From: M0108 sp964523415
Lineage (GTDB): Bacteria; Pseudomonadota; Gammaproteobacteria; Chromatiales; Chromatiaceae
Length of the DNA: 26,812 nucleotides
Assembly (NCBI GenBank): GCA_964523415.1
Contig: CAZFZB010000030.1
Coordinates: forward strand, 1 to 26,812
Reading direction: 5' to 3'
In this document: in pieces, positions 7,269-15,067 of the stretch
Layout: each line of letters starts with the position of its first letter
Numbering within the stretch: the first letter of the stretch is position 1
Notes under the pieces: model-generated
Told to the model about the DNA's origin: nothing
The model's database searches: none
The model's input: only the letters and a program-made list of their open reading frames with translations
Made by a program: the position numbers and the translations under genes

Positions 7269-8429
7269 ATGAATTCCAATTCCTCTAGGGTGACCCTCGG
7301 CGCCCTGCTGCTATGTCTCTCCCACCCCCTTCCGGCGGAGGAGGGAGCGAAGGCCCCCGCCGCCGACGAGGTCCCCGACACCCATACCCAGGTGGTTGAC
7401 CCCGCGACCCTTACCGGTTTGGATGCCCTAGTGGCCAGGCTGGCCGATCGCCGTATCCTCTTTGTGGGGGAGTCCCATGACCGCTATGAGGATCACCTCA
7501 ACCAACTGGCCGTATTGCGTGGCTTGCAGGCGGGGGGTGGGGATTTGGCCATCGGCATGGAGATGTTCCAGCAGCCTTTCCAGCCTGTTTTGGACGCCTA
7601 TATCGCCCAGGAGATCAATGAGCAAGAAATGCTCAAAGGCACCGAGTATTTCGATCGTTGGCGGTTTGACTACCGCCTCTACCGGCCCATCCTGCGCTTC
7701 GCCCGTGAGCAGGGCATACCCGTCATCGCCCTTAACCTGGACAGAGACATCACGACTAAGGCCGGCGAGGCCGGTCTGGAGGGGCTGGATGAGGGGCAAC
7801 GCGCCCAGGTGCCAATGGACATGGATCAGGACGACCCCGCTTACCGGGAGCGGATCAAGCGCGCGTTTGACTCGCATCCCAAGGAGGGTGGCAAGGACTT
7901 CGAGAAATTCCTCCTGGTGCAACTCCTTTGGGACGAGGGTATGGCGGATCGGGCGGCGACCTATCTGAAAGAGCATCCCGACAAGACCCTGGTGGTGTTG
8001 GCGGGTCAGGGTCACCTGGAATACGGCCAGGGCATCCCCAAACGCCTCCTCCGGCGCCTGCCAGTGACCTCCGCCATTCTCCTCAATGGCTGGCCCCGGG
8101 AGATGGACCCGAAGGCGGCTGACTATTTGCTCTTCCCGCAATCCTTGGAATTACCGGCCACCGGGCGGCTTGGGGTGATGCTGGATACCGATAGTCAGGG
8201 GTCTGGCGTAGCCATCAAGGGGTTCAGTGACACGAGCGGGGCTGCCGCCGCCGGGATCAAGGAGGGGGATCGAATCGTTCAAGTCGGCGGGGTGGCCGTT
8301 ACCGACTATGCCGACATCCGCCTTGCCCTCATCGATAGCCCCCCCGGTCAAAAGCTGCCGATCGAGGTGGAAAGGTTGACCGAAGAAGGTAAACCAGAGC
8401 GTCTGTCTTTCGATGTGGAATTACATTGA
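7269..8429 (+). CDS. ChaN-like (DUF399) protein with C-terminal PDZ domain
   Basis: An exported protein of about 386 residues with two parts. The ChaN/haem-binding-uptake-like domain covers about 35-285, with family motifs FVGESHDRYEDH (about 65-76), IGMEMFQQPFQ and AGQGHLEYGQGIPKRL (about 245-260). A PDZ domain covers about 297-386 (GVAIKGFSDTSGAAAAGIKE, then GDRIVQVGG). ChaN of Campylobacter binds haem as a lipoprotein. Here the N-terminus (VTLGALLLCLSHPLPAEE) has no clear lipobox, so it is more likely soluble in the periplasm. GAGAGGA 11 nt before the ATG at 7269 supports this start. The longer open frame begins at a TTG without a ribosome site. It follows the channel gene by 99 bp on the same strand and could be cotranscribed, but no functional link is evident. 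Confidence 0.85.
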   Translation: MNSNSSRVTLGALLLCLSHPLPAEEGAKAPAADEVPDTHTQVVDPATLTGLDALVARLADRRILFVGESHDRYEDHLNQLAVLRGLQAGGGDLAIGMEMFQQPFQPVLDAYIAQEINEQEMLKGTEYFDRWRFDYRLYRPILRFAREQGIPVIALNLDRDITTKAGEAGLEGLDEGQRAQVPMDMDQDDPAYRERIKRAFDSHPKEGGKDFEKFLLVQLLWDEGMADRAATYLKEHPDKTLVVLAGQGHLEYGQGIPKRLLRRLPVTSAILLNGWPREMDPKAADYLLFPQSLELPATGRLGVMLDTDSQGSGVAIKGFSDTSGAAAAGIKEGDRIVQVGGVAVTDYADIRLALIDSPPGQKLPIEVERLTEEGKPERLSFDVELH

Positions 8430-8433
8430 GGTA

Positions 8434-8454
8434 CGGGCGGTGTTGCAGCCCGTC
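8434..8454. terminator. Weak hairpin between convergent genes
   Basis: ACGGGC and GCCCGT pair around a 9-base loop in the 32-bp gap between the convergent ChaN-PDZ and SH3-protein genes. Its position suits a shared terminator, but no T-run follows on either strand, so the call is tentative. Confidence 0.3.
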
Positions 8455-8461
8455 ACTAGGG

Positions 8462-9112
8462 TCATAGCCGCGACTCGAACCCCCGTCTACGGCGCCCCAG
8501 ACGCACCTGGGGCAGTAGGAAGCCAATGAGGATGCCCCCGAAAATGACTCCACCACCAATGAGAAACCAGCGTTGGGCGTTCTGGTGGTCCAGTTCGCGA
8601 TTGATTTGTTCCAACTCGCCGACCTGGCGGGTCAGATCGGCTACGGTCTGACGGAGTTCACCGCGCTCGCGGAGAATGCGCGGGGCATCGCCAGCGGCCT
8701 GGCGGATACTGAGCAACTCCTCCTCAAGGCGATGCTTGTCGGACAGGGCGGTATCCAGACTGGCCTGAACCTCCTTCAGGGAAGGTGGCAACTTGTCGAA
8801 TTTTTCCTGGAACATGGCGACCTTGGCCTTCAAGGCGGCAACCTGGTCGCGAGGGATGGGCTCATCCTGCAAACGGTCGGTAGCCACGAAACCCGTCCGA
8901 CCATCCTCGGTCCGGACCCTGGAGTAGCCGGACTTGGGGTTGCTACTCAGGACCTCAACGGGGGTGCCTGAGTTCAGGCTGCGCAGCACCTTGTATTTGA
9001 GACTCTCACCGGCGCGCATGGGGATCTCAACCTGATCAGAGATATAGCGGGTTCCCGCCAACGTGATGGGGGTGGCCACGAGACAGAGGAGCAGGGGCAG
9101 CAGGCGTTTCAT
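8462..9112 (-). CDS. ygiM: TIGR04211-type SH3 domain protein (YgiM-like)
   Basis: A 216-residue envelope protein with a signal peptide (1-19), a bacterial SH3 domain (about 22-82, RYISDQVEIPMRAGESLKYK onward, then GFVATDRL), a long coiled coil (about 88-183), one C-terminal TM (WFLIGGGVIFGGILIGFLL, about 186-205) and a short basic tail (GRRRRGFESRL). This is the standard architecture of the family found across gammaproteobacteria, and its function is poorly defined. Its ATG overlaps the argF stop codon by 4 bp, so it is almost certainly translated from the argDF message. That linkage says more about transcription than about arginine metabolism. Confidence 0.88.
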   Translation of the reverse strand: MKRLLPLLLCLVATPITLAGTRYISDQVEIPMRAGESLKYKVLRSLNSGTPVEVLSSNPKSGYSRVRTEDGRTGFVATDRLQDEPIPRDQVAALKAKVAMFQEKFDKLPPSLKEVQASLDTALSDKHRLEEELLSIRQAAGDAPRILRERGELRQTVADLTRQVGELEQINRELDHQNAQRWFLIGGGVIFGGILIGFLLPQVRLGRRRRGFESRL

Positions 9113-10062
9113 GATTCAGAAACGCTGTCGGAAAAGGCGGTGTCGCGCCCCACCAGCAGGAATTCCAGCAGGGCCTTCTGACTGTGCAGCCGGTTCTCGG
9201 CCTCGTCCCAGACCAGGGACTGGGGCCCGTCGATGACCCCTGCGGTCACCTCCTCGCCCCGATGAGCCGGCAGGCAGTGCATGAAAAGGGCATCAGGATG
9301 GGCGAGTGCCATCAGGGTCTCATCGACGATATAGCCGCTAAAGGCCCGCAGCCGGGCCTGCTGCTCTTGTTCCTGACCCATGCTGGTCCAGACATCGGTG
9401 ACGACCAGATCCACTCCCGCTATGGCCTCGCGGGGGTTACGCAGAAGGATGCAGCGGTCGGCAACCTGAGCCAGCAGCCCGGCATCCGGTTCGTAGCCTT
9501 CGGGGCAGGCCAGGCGCAACTGAAAATCGAAGAGACGCGCGGCCTCCATGTAGGAATGGCACATATTATTGCCATCGCCAATCCAGACGACGGTGCGACC
9601 CTGGATGTCGCCTCGATGCTCAAACCAGGTCTGCATGTCCGCAAGGAGCTGGCAGGGGTGCAAGCGGTCGGTGAGGCCATTGACGACCGGCACGCGGGAG
9701 TGGGTGGCGAATGCCTCTACGATCTCGTGGGCGAAGGTGCGGATCATGATCACGTCCACCATGCGTGACAGGACCCGGGCACTATCCGCAATGGGTTCAC
9801 CTCGTCCGAGTTGGGTATCACGGGGGGACAGGAAGATGGCATGACCCCCAAGCTGGGCCATACCGGCCTCGAAGGAGACGCGGGTGCGGGTTGAGGCCTT
9901 CTCAAAGATCATGCCCATGACCCTGTTGGTCAGGGGGGCGTAGGGCGTACCGGCGCGCAGCAGTTGCTTGAGTTCTGTAGCCCGCCGCAGCAGGGTGTGG
10001 GCCTCACCGGCATCGAGATCGGTGAGGCTCAAAAAATGTCTGGGTGGGCGCGGTAAGTCCAT
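9109..10062 (-). CDS. argF: Ornithine carbamoyltransferase
   Basis: Catalyses ornithine plus carbamoyl phosphate to citrulline in arginine biosynthesis, in the cytoplasm. The family motifs are all present: the carbamoyl-phosphate loop STRTRVSFE, HPCQ, the ornithine-binding region VVTDVWTSMGQE, and the catalytic HCLPAHRGEE. The length of about 317 residues is normal. The ATG at 10062 has GAGGG 5 nt upstream and leaves the usual short N-terminus (MDLPRPPRHFLSL). An upstream ATG at 10074 overlaps the argD stop (ATGA) and is a possible alternative start coupled to argD translation. It is the middle gene of argD-argF-SH3 protein. Confidence 0.96.
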   Translation of the reverse strand: MDLPRPPRHFLSLTDLDAGEAHTLLRRATELKQLLRAGTPYAPLTNRVMGMIFEKASTRTRVSFEAGMAQLGGHAIFLSPRDTQLGRGEPIADSARVLSRMVDVIMIRTFAHEIVEAFATHSRVPVVNGLTDRLHPCQLLADMQTWFEHRGDIQGRTVVWIGDGNNMCHSYMEAARLFDFQLRLACPEGYEPDAGLLAQVADRCILLRNPREAIAGVDLVVTDVWTSMGQEQEQQARLRAFSGYIVDETLMALAHPDALFMHCLPAHRGEEVTAGVIDGPQSLVWDEAENRLHSQKALLEFLLVGRDTAFSDSVSES

Positions 10063-10070
10063 GGGATCCC

Positions 10071-11270
10071 TCATAGAGCCACACCCTTGGGGGCTGGCTT
10101 GCCAAGGAAGGCGGCGATCAGCCGGGCGAGTTGAGCGACGAGGAGTTCTACCTGATCCGATGCCATGATCAGGGGCGGCAGCAGGCGAATGACGCGCTCC
10201 GCGGTGACATTGATGAGTAACCCGGCTTCAAGAGCCTGGCCTACCAGGTCTCCGCATGGCCGGTCGAGTTCGATGCCGATCATGAGACCCAGGCCACGGA
10301 TGTCCCTGACGCCAGGTTGGCGGCCCAGGGCTTGGCGCAGGCCGGACAGCAGCTGGTTGCCTAGATGGGCGGCCTGATCGACGAGCTGGTCGCGTGCGAG
10401 GGTTTCCAGCACGGCGCTGGCGGCGCGGCATGCCAAGGGGTTGCCACCGAAGGTAGAGCCGTGACTGCCGGGGCCCAGCACGTTTGCCGCGACCCCTCGC
10501 GCCAGGCAGGCGCCGATGGGCACGCCATTGGCAAGTCCTTTGGCCAGGGTCATGACGTCCGGCTTGATACCGGTATGCTGGTGGGCAAAGAGGCGGCCCG
10601 TACGGCCCATGCCGGTCTGGATCTCGTCCAGCACCAGCAACCAGCCTTGGCGGTCGCAGATCTCGCGTAGGCGTGGCAGATAGTTCGGGGCCGGGATGTT
10701 GATGCCACCCTCGCCCTGGAGGGGCTCGACCAGGATGGCGATGATGTCCCGACGGTTGGCCGCCGCGGTTTCTACCGCCTCCAGGTCGTCGTAGGGGACG
10801 CGCACAAAACCCTGTACCAAGGGCTCGAAGCCGGCCTGCACCCTACGGTTGCCCGTGGCGCTGAGGGTAGCCAGAGTGCGGCCGTGGAAGCTGTTCTCCA
10901 TCACCAGGATGGCGGGGGTCTCGATGCCGCGGTGGTGGCCATGGAGGCGCGCCAGCTTGATAGCCGCCTCGTTCGCCTCGGCCCCGGAGTTGCCGAAAAA
11001 GACCCGGTCCATGCCGGCACATGCCGTCAAACGCGCGCCCAGTTCGGTCTGAGCGGCAATCTGGTAGAGGTTGGAGGTATGAAGGAGGCTGCCGGCCTGC
11101 TCGCAAAGTGCTTCGCGCACGGCCGGATGGGCATGGCCCAAACCGCACACGGCGATGCCCGACAAGGCGTCGAGATAGCGTTTGCCAGTCTCGTCCCACA
11201 GCCAGGCGCCTTCGCCATGGGTGAAGGTGACCGGCAGGCGCCGGTAGGTCGCCATCAAGGGATCACTCAT
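10071..11270 (-). CDS. argD: Acetylornithine aminotransferase
   Basis: A class III PLP-dependent aminotransferase of about 399 residues acting on N-acetylornithine in arginine synthesis, and possibly on succinyl-diaminopimelate in lysine synthesis, as is known for ArgD. The evidence is FFGNSGAEANEAAIKLAR, the LDEIQTGMGRTG motif with the PLP-pyridine Asp (about D215), and the Schiff-base Lys in TLAKGLANGVP (about K244). The start MSDPLMATYRRLPV at 11270 agrees with family N-termini and has GGAG 11 nt upstream. The open frame extends to a TTG at 11291, which falls in the T-tract of a terminator hairpin and is unlikely to be used. The first gene of the operon, it is preceded by a consensus promoter and an intrinsic terminator. 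Confidence 0.96.
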   Translation of the reverse strand: MSDPLMATYRRLPVTFTHGEGAWLWDETGKRYLDALSGIAVCGLGHAHPAVREALCEQAGSLLHTSNLYQIAAQTELGARLTACAGMDRVFFGNSGAEANEAAIKLARLHGHHRGIETPAILVMENSFHGRTLATLSATGNRRVQAGFEPLVQGFVRVPYDDLEAVETAAANRRDIIAILVEPLQGEGGINIPAPNYLPRLREICDRQGWLLVLDEIQTGMGRTGRLFAHQHTGIKPDVMTLAKGLANGVPIGACLARGVAANVLGPGSHGSTFGGNPLACRAASAVLETLARDQLVDQAAHLGNQLLSGLRQALGRQPGVRDIRGLGLMIGIELDRPCGDLVGQALEAGLLINVTAERVIRLLPPLIMASDQVELLVAQLARLIAAFLGKPAPKGVAL

Positions 11271-11290
11271 GCTGAAACCCGCTCCAAGCA

Positions 11291-11330
11291 AAAAAGAAAA
11301 AGGCGGCTCCTTACCGGACTGGAACCGCCT
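11291..11330 (-). terminator. Intrinsic terminator in the argD leader (possible attenuator)
   Basis: On the minus strand AGGCGGTTCC pairs with GGAGCCGCCT (10 pairs including one U-G) around a 10-base loop, directly followed by TTTTCTTTTT. This is a strong intrinsic terminator. It lies 20 bp upstream of the argD ATG and just downstream of a consensus promoter, so it would stop transcription before argD unless relieved. It could also simply end the oxyR transcript, whose stop codon is at 11504. Confidence 0.85.
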
Positions 11331-11354
11331 CTATTCGCTGAATCAAGGTGCAGA

Positions 11355-11384
11355 ATTATAGCCAGGTGCGGCAAGCGATGCCAA
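11355..11384 (-). promoter_or_regulatory. Sigma-70-type promoter for argD-argF
   Basis: On the minus strand a -35 TTGGCA (11384-11379) and a perfect -10 TATAAT (11360-11355) are separated by 18 bp. Transcription should start near 11348-11349, giving a leader of about 78 nt that contains the terminator hairpin before the argD start. Confidence 0.75.
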
Positions 11385-11408
11385 GCCCTTGACGCCTATT
11401 ACAATTTT

Positions 11409-11420
11409 GCGACATGTCGC
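11409..11420. promoter_or_regulatory. Perfect 12-bp palindrome upstream of the argD promoter
   Basis: GCGACATGTCGC is a perfect dyad centred about 66 bp upstream of the predicted argD transcription start, in the gap between oxyR and argD. A second short dyad, CACA-GGT-TGTG, lies at 11429-11439. Neither fits the ARG-box consensus well. An activator or repressor site is plausible but unproven. Confidence 0.4.
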
Positions 11421-11503
11421 CGAAGGACCACAGGTTGTGACCATTGGGGGTTTAATGCTAACTTGCTGAAATAAATTATTATTTTAAGAATAAAGCGGGA
11501 GGG

Positions 11504-12475
11504 TCAGTCGTCCAGGTTGGGTGTCGTCGGGTTAACCTTCTGAAAAGGAATGCCCGGTTTCGTCAGGCGCCGCACCGTATTGGGTAAATGTTCCAGGAGG
11601 ATGCTAGCGAAGGCCTCCAGGGCCTGAACCCGGGGGAAGCTACGGCGGAAGACCAATGAGATACGTCGGAAGGCATCCGGAAGTTCCAACTGGCGGGCAA
11701 CAATGCCAGTGTCCGTCATCCAGCCCCCCCGGATGGCCAGGGCCGGTACCAGGGTACAGCCAAAGCCGGCGCCGACCAATTGCAGCAGGGTTTCCAGGCT
11801 TGCGGCGCGTAAGTCCGCCATCTCCCCCCGCTGGGGGCGCTCAGTATGGTGGCAGACCTCTAACACTTGGTGGGTCAGGCAATGCCCCTCCGCCAAGAGC
11901 AGCAGATCCAGTTCGTTCAGATCTTGGGCCGTGATTTCGTCCTTCAAGTAGAGAGGGTGGTCCCGATGGTGGGCCAGCCAGAAAGGCTCGTCGAATAGGG
12001 GGATCAGGGTCAAGTCCGGTTGGTCGATCGGGGTGGCAATAAGGATCGCGTCCAGGTCATGGCGCTGGAGGCGGTGGAGGAGAGATTCGGTGAGTTCCTC
12101 GGAGAGAACCAGGCGCAATTGTGGGTACTGGCGTTTGAGAGGAACCAGGATCAAGGGCATGAGATAGGGGCTGAGGGTTGGGATGGCGCCGATACGCAGG
12201 GGGCCGTCAAGAGGGTCCTGATGTGCACGGGCGACCCGGTCGATAGCTTCCGCCTGCTCCAACAGCAAACGGGCGTGTCCCAGAATCGTCTCGCCGATGG
12301 GCGTGATCTCCACGGAGCGGTTGGTGCGCTCGAACAGGGTGACTCCCAGAACGTCCTCCAGCTTTTTGATCTGGCCACTCAGGGTTGGTTGGCTGACAAA
12401 GCAGCGATCCGCCGCCCGGCCGAAATGGCGGGTGTCGGCAACCGCGAGGATATATTTGATGTCGCGCAGGTTCAT
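11504..12475 (-). CDS. oxyR: Hydrogen-peroxide-sensing LysR-family regulator OxyR
   Basis: A 323-residue LysR-type regulator. The N-terminal winged helix-turn-helix (MNLRDIKYILAVADTRHFGR, then VSQPTLSGQIKKLED) and the effector domain with LFDEPFWLAHHRDHP and ATSLETL-like AASLETLLQLVGAG closely follow OxyR. Both redox cysteines are present at the same residue numbers as in E. coli OxyR, C199 (EGHCL) and C208 (EVCHH), so peroxide sensing by disulfide formation is expected. The C-terminus is about 20 residues longer than in E. coli. It is transcribed divergently from the glycerate kinase gene over a 126-bp region. No four-part OxyR operator was recognised there. Confidence 0.92.
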   Translation of the reverse strand: MNLRDIKYILAVADTRHFGRAADRCFVSQPTLSGQIKKLEDVLGVTLFERTNRSVEITPIGETILGHARLLLEQAEAIDRVARAHQDPLDGPLRIGAIPTLSPYLMPLILVPLKRQYPQLRLVLSEELTESLLHRLQRHDLDAILIATPIDQPDLTLIPLFDEPFWLAHHRDHPLYLKDEITAQDLNELDLLLLAEGHCLTHQVLEVCHHTERPQRGEMADLRAASLETLLQLVGAGFGCTLVPALAIRGGWMTDTGIVARQLELPDAFRRISLVFRRSFPRVQALEAFASILLEHLPNTVRRLTKPGIPFQKVNPTTPNLDD

Positions 12476-12601
12476 GGCAAGGAAATCGGGTTTTAGCTAT
12501 CTCTAGAGGCCCGCAGCCAAAGATAATGGGCCGAACCCTGGATCTTCTTGGTTGAGTTACCCAATGTTTTTGAATAGTGCCCTCTTTTTCTGGGTATTGC
12601 T

Positions 12602-13771
12602 ATGAAAATTATCATAGCCCCCAATGCCCTCAAGGGGAGTTGCGGTGCCATCAATGCCGCTCGGGCCATGGCCAAGGGGTTGCGGCGTGCGGCTCCAGGG
12701 GCCGAGTTGGTGGAGATTCCCGTTGCCGATGGCGGTGATGGTTTGCTGGACCTGGCCATCCAGATCCTGGGTGCGCAGCGGATTGCCGTGACTGTGACTG
12801 GCCCAGGTTTTGTCCCAGTCGAGTCGGCTCTGGCTTGGCTGCCATACCGGGAGTTGGCAGTGATCGAAATGGCTCGGGCTAGCGGCCTGACATTGCTGCC
12901 GGAGGGTGCGCGAGATCCCGGTTTCGCCACCAGCCTCGGTACCGGGGAACTGATGCGTCGGGCCCTCGATTTGGGGGCCAAGACCCTGATGGTAGGCATC
13001 GGTGGCAGTGCCACCAACGACGGGGGTATCGGCATGGCCAGCGCCCTGGGCATGCGTTTTCTTGACGCGGAGGCTAGGCCCGTATCACCGAATGGCGCGG
13101 GTCTGGCTGCTCTGGCTAGAATCGATAGCTCTGGTCTGGACAGCCGTCTCGCCCGAACCAATATCCTGGTGGCCTGCGATGTGAACAATCCCCTAACGGG
13201 TCCAAGGGGCGCATCCATCATCTACGGGCCCCAGAAGGGGGCCAGCCCCACCCAAGTGGCGCATTTGGATGCGGGGCTCAGCCTCTTGGCGGATCTGGTC
13301 GAAAGTCGTGAAAGATCCATTCATGGCCGGCTGTGTGATCAGCCGGGTGCTGGCGCGGCCGGTGGTTTGGGCTTTGGATTGAGGGCCTTTTGTGGCGCCC
13401 AGTTGCGACCTGGGGCGGAATTGGTTCTGGATCTTCTGGATTTTGATGACAGGCTTCAGGGCGCTGACCTGGTGTTGACTGCGGAGGGTCGGTTGGACGA
13501 CCAAACCCTCTCCGGCAAGGCCCCAGCCCAGGTTGCGGCTCGGGCACGGCGGTTCGGAATCCCTTGCATTGCCATCGCTGGTGGCCTCGGGGCAGGCTTT
13601 GACCGGCTGTCAGTGGTGGGGATCAGTGCTGCGGTCAGTCTTTGTCCGGCTCCGCTCCCCCTTGCCGAGGCCATGGCTCGCGCGGAGGAACTGCTCGCGG
13701 ATGCGGCGGAACAGGTGTTACGGATCTTTTTGGCGGGAGGGGCCGGTCATTCCCTGGAAAAGTTGCGATAA
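12602..13771 (+). CDS. garK: Glycerate 2-kinase (GarK/GlxK family)
   Basis: Phosphorylates glycerate with ATP. This family (PF02595) mostly forms 2-phosphoglycerate in glyoxylate, glycolate or glucarate breakdown. The family N-terminus MKIIIAPNALKGS, the motif VADGGDGLLDL (about 41-51) and the Gly-rich VGIGGSATNDGG (131-142) are present, as is GRLDDQTLSGKAPAQVA near the C-terminus. The length of 389 residues is normal. The ATG at 12602 has no clear ribosome site, but the N-terminus fits the family exactly. In an autotroph with RuBisCO it could serve the end of the phosphoglycolate salvage route, which is inference. Confidence 0.92.
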   Translation: MKIIIAPNALKGSCGAINAARAMAKGLRRAAPGAELVEIPVADGGDGLLDLAIQILGAQRIAVTVTGPGFVPVESALAWLPYRELAVIEMARASGLTLLPEGARDPGFATSLGTGELMRRALDLGAKTLMVGIGGSATNDGGIGMASALGMRFLDAEARPVSPNGAGLAALARIDSSGLDSRLARTNILVACDVNNPLTGPRGASIIYGPQKGASPTQVAHLDAGLSLLADLVESRERSIHGRLCDQPGAGAAGGLGFGLRAFCGAQLRPGAELVLDLLDFDDRLQGADLVLTAEGRLDDQTLSGKAPAQVAARARRFGIPCIAIAGGLGAGFDRLSVVGISAAVSLCPAPLPLAEAMARAEELLADAAEQVLRIFLAGGAGHSLEKLR

Positions 13772-13857
13772 GTCTGACCATGGGGCCGGATGGCCTTTCC
13801 GCCACCCGCCCGAAAGGGCAGAATAGGTCCCCATTCCACCCAACTTGCCGTCATGTC

Positions 13858-14247
13858 ATGAGATCTCAACCCCTCCTCTCTCTGCTTCGTGCCGTTATCC
13901 TCCTGCCACTGCTGTTGGCCCCCAGCTTCGGCCTCGGCGCCAGCGGCAAGGGTGAAAAACTGCCCCCCGTTTGGGGCTATGGAGTCAAGTCCTGCACGGC
14001 CTTTCTTGCGGCGGTGGATGGGCGGGAGGCAGGTGACGCGCTCCAGGACCTGGAATACCAGCGTTACCAGGATTGGCTAACCGGCTTCATTACCGGGCTC
14101 AATCTCGCCATGGGCAAGGATGTACTGGTGGGGGCGGACATCAACGGTGCCCTGAATCGCATTAATGCCTACTGCAAGGGGCACGGCAAGGAGGATGTCT
14201 TCACCGCCACCATGGACCTGGTTCGTATGCTCGGCCGTCTCAAATGA
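13858..14247 (+). CDS. Small secreted protein with two cysteines (HdeA/Rap1a-like helical fold suspected)
   Basis: A 129-residue protein with a signal peptide (about 1-28, LLSLLRAVILLPLLLAPSFG) and a small, probably helical mature domain. It carries C46 (VKSCTAF) and C106 (NAYCKGH), placed to form one disulfide. The pattern of a first Cys near the N-terminus, YQDWLTGFITGLN in the middle, and YCK followed by a final helix recalls HdeA- or Rap1a/Tai-type periplasmic proteins, but similarity is too weak to assign a family. The ATG at 13858 is chosen because it gives a clean signal peptide, while the open frame extends further upstream without one. It lies 86 bp after the glycerate kinase gene on the same strand. 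Confidence 0.65.
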   Translation: MRSQPLLSLLRAVILLPLLLAPSFGLGASGKGEKLPPVWGYGVKSCTAFLAAVDGREAGDALQDLEYQRYQDWLTGFITGLNLAMGKDVLVGADINGALNRINAYCKGHGKEDVFTATMDLVRMLGRLK

Positions 14248-14278
14248 GGTAAGAAATGGGGCAATTACAGCCTATTCC

Positions 14279-15010
14279 TCAAAAGGCCTTTCCAGTGACC
14301 ATCCTGCTCGCGGGGCCGAGCAGATACAGATAAAGGTTGGCGATGGATTCGGGGGGAGGGAGGTCCATCGGATTTTCTCCGGGATAGAGGCGGGCACGCA
14401 ACCCGGTGCGGATGATGCCAGGGTCCAGACTATTGACCCGGAGTTGCCCCTGGTCGCGGGTCTCTTCAGCGAGGGTCTGCATCAAGCCCTCGATGCCAAA
14501 TTTGGCGACGGCAAAGGCTCCCCAGTAGGCCAGGCCCTGGCGTCCTACCCGATCCGAGGTGAAGACGATAGACGCGTCCTGAGCTTGCCTGAGCAGGGGA
14601 AGGCAGGCCTGGGTAAGGAGGAAGGGGGCCCTGAGGTTGATGCGCAATACCCGATCCCATTCGGTGGCGTCATAGTCATCGATGCGGCTTAGGAAGGGTG
14701 CGAAGGCGGCGCAATGGGCCAGGCCATCCAGGCGTCCGAATTCGTGCGCTATGGTGGCCTCGACGGCGGCAAAGACGGGCTCGTCGCCCCCCTCCAGGTC
14801 CAGAGGCAGGAGGGCGGGCTCCGGTCCACCCTGCGTGGCAATCGCATCATAGAGGGGCTCCAACTGAGCCTCGTCCTTGTCGGAGATGATGACGGTGGCG
14901 CCGTGTGCCGCGCAGGCGCTGGCCACGGCGGCGCCAAGGCCGTCGGCAGCGCCCGTGACGAGGATGACGCGGTTGGCAAGGATATTCGCGGGAGGCTGAT
15001 AATTTTCCAT
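14279..15010 (-). CDS. yciK: YciK-like short-chain dehydrogenase with Phe in place of the catalytic Tyr
   Basis: A 243-residue SDR-fold protein most like YciK of gammaproteobacteria. The nucleotide-binding TGAADGLG (19-26), N125 (RINLRAP), S152 (FTSDRVG) and the C-terminal PGIIRTGLRARLYPGENP (about 198-215) are present. The usual YxxxK appears as F166-A-V-A-K170 (WGAFAVAKFG, codon TTT), so the catalytic Tyr is replaced by Phe. A Tyr lies four residues earlier (Y162). Oxidoreductase activity is therefore uncertain, and the protein may have become a binding or regulatory protein. It follows ubiG and the squalene-synthase-like gene on the minus strand. In pseudomonads a yciK-type gene follows ubiG-gph, so its placement near ubiG is conserved. 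Confidence 0.85.
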   Translation of the reverse strand: MENYQPPANILANRVILVTGAADGLGAAVASACAAHGATVIISDKDEAQLEPLYDAIATQGGPEPALLPLDLEGGDEPVFAAVEATIAHEFGRLDGLAHCAAFAPFLSRIDDYDATEWDRVLRINLRAPFLLTQACLPLLRQAQDASIVFTSDRVGRQGLAYWGAFAVAKFGIEGLMQTLAEETRDQGQLRVNSLDPGIIRTGLRARLYPGENPMDLPPPESIANLYLYLLGPASRMVTGKAF

Positions 15011-15067
15011 GGGGTTTATCTAGGTAGTGGAAGGAATAACTCGTTGTCCAGGAAAGGTATGGATGGG

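Noticed and set aside
11466..11500. AT-rich TGAA...ATT stretch considered as ARG boxes for ArgR
   Set aside because: Poor match to the 18-bp ARG-box consensus and too far upstream of the argD promoter.
12476..12601. ATAG...CTAT elements suggesting an OxyR operator between oxyR and garK
   Set aside because: Only two of the four expected elements occur and their spacing does not fit the 10-bp periodic OxyR pattern.
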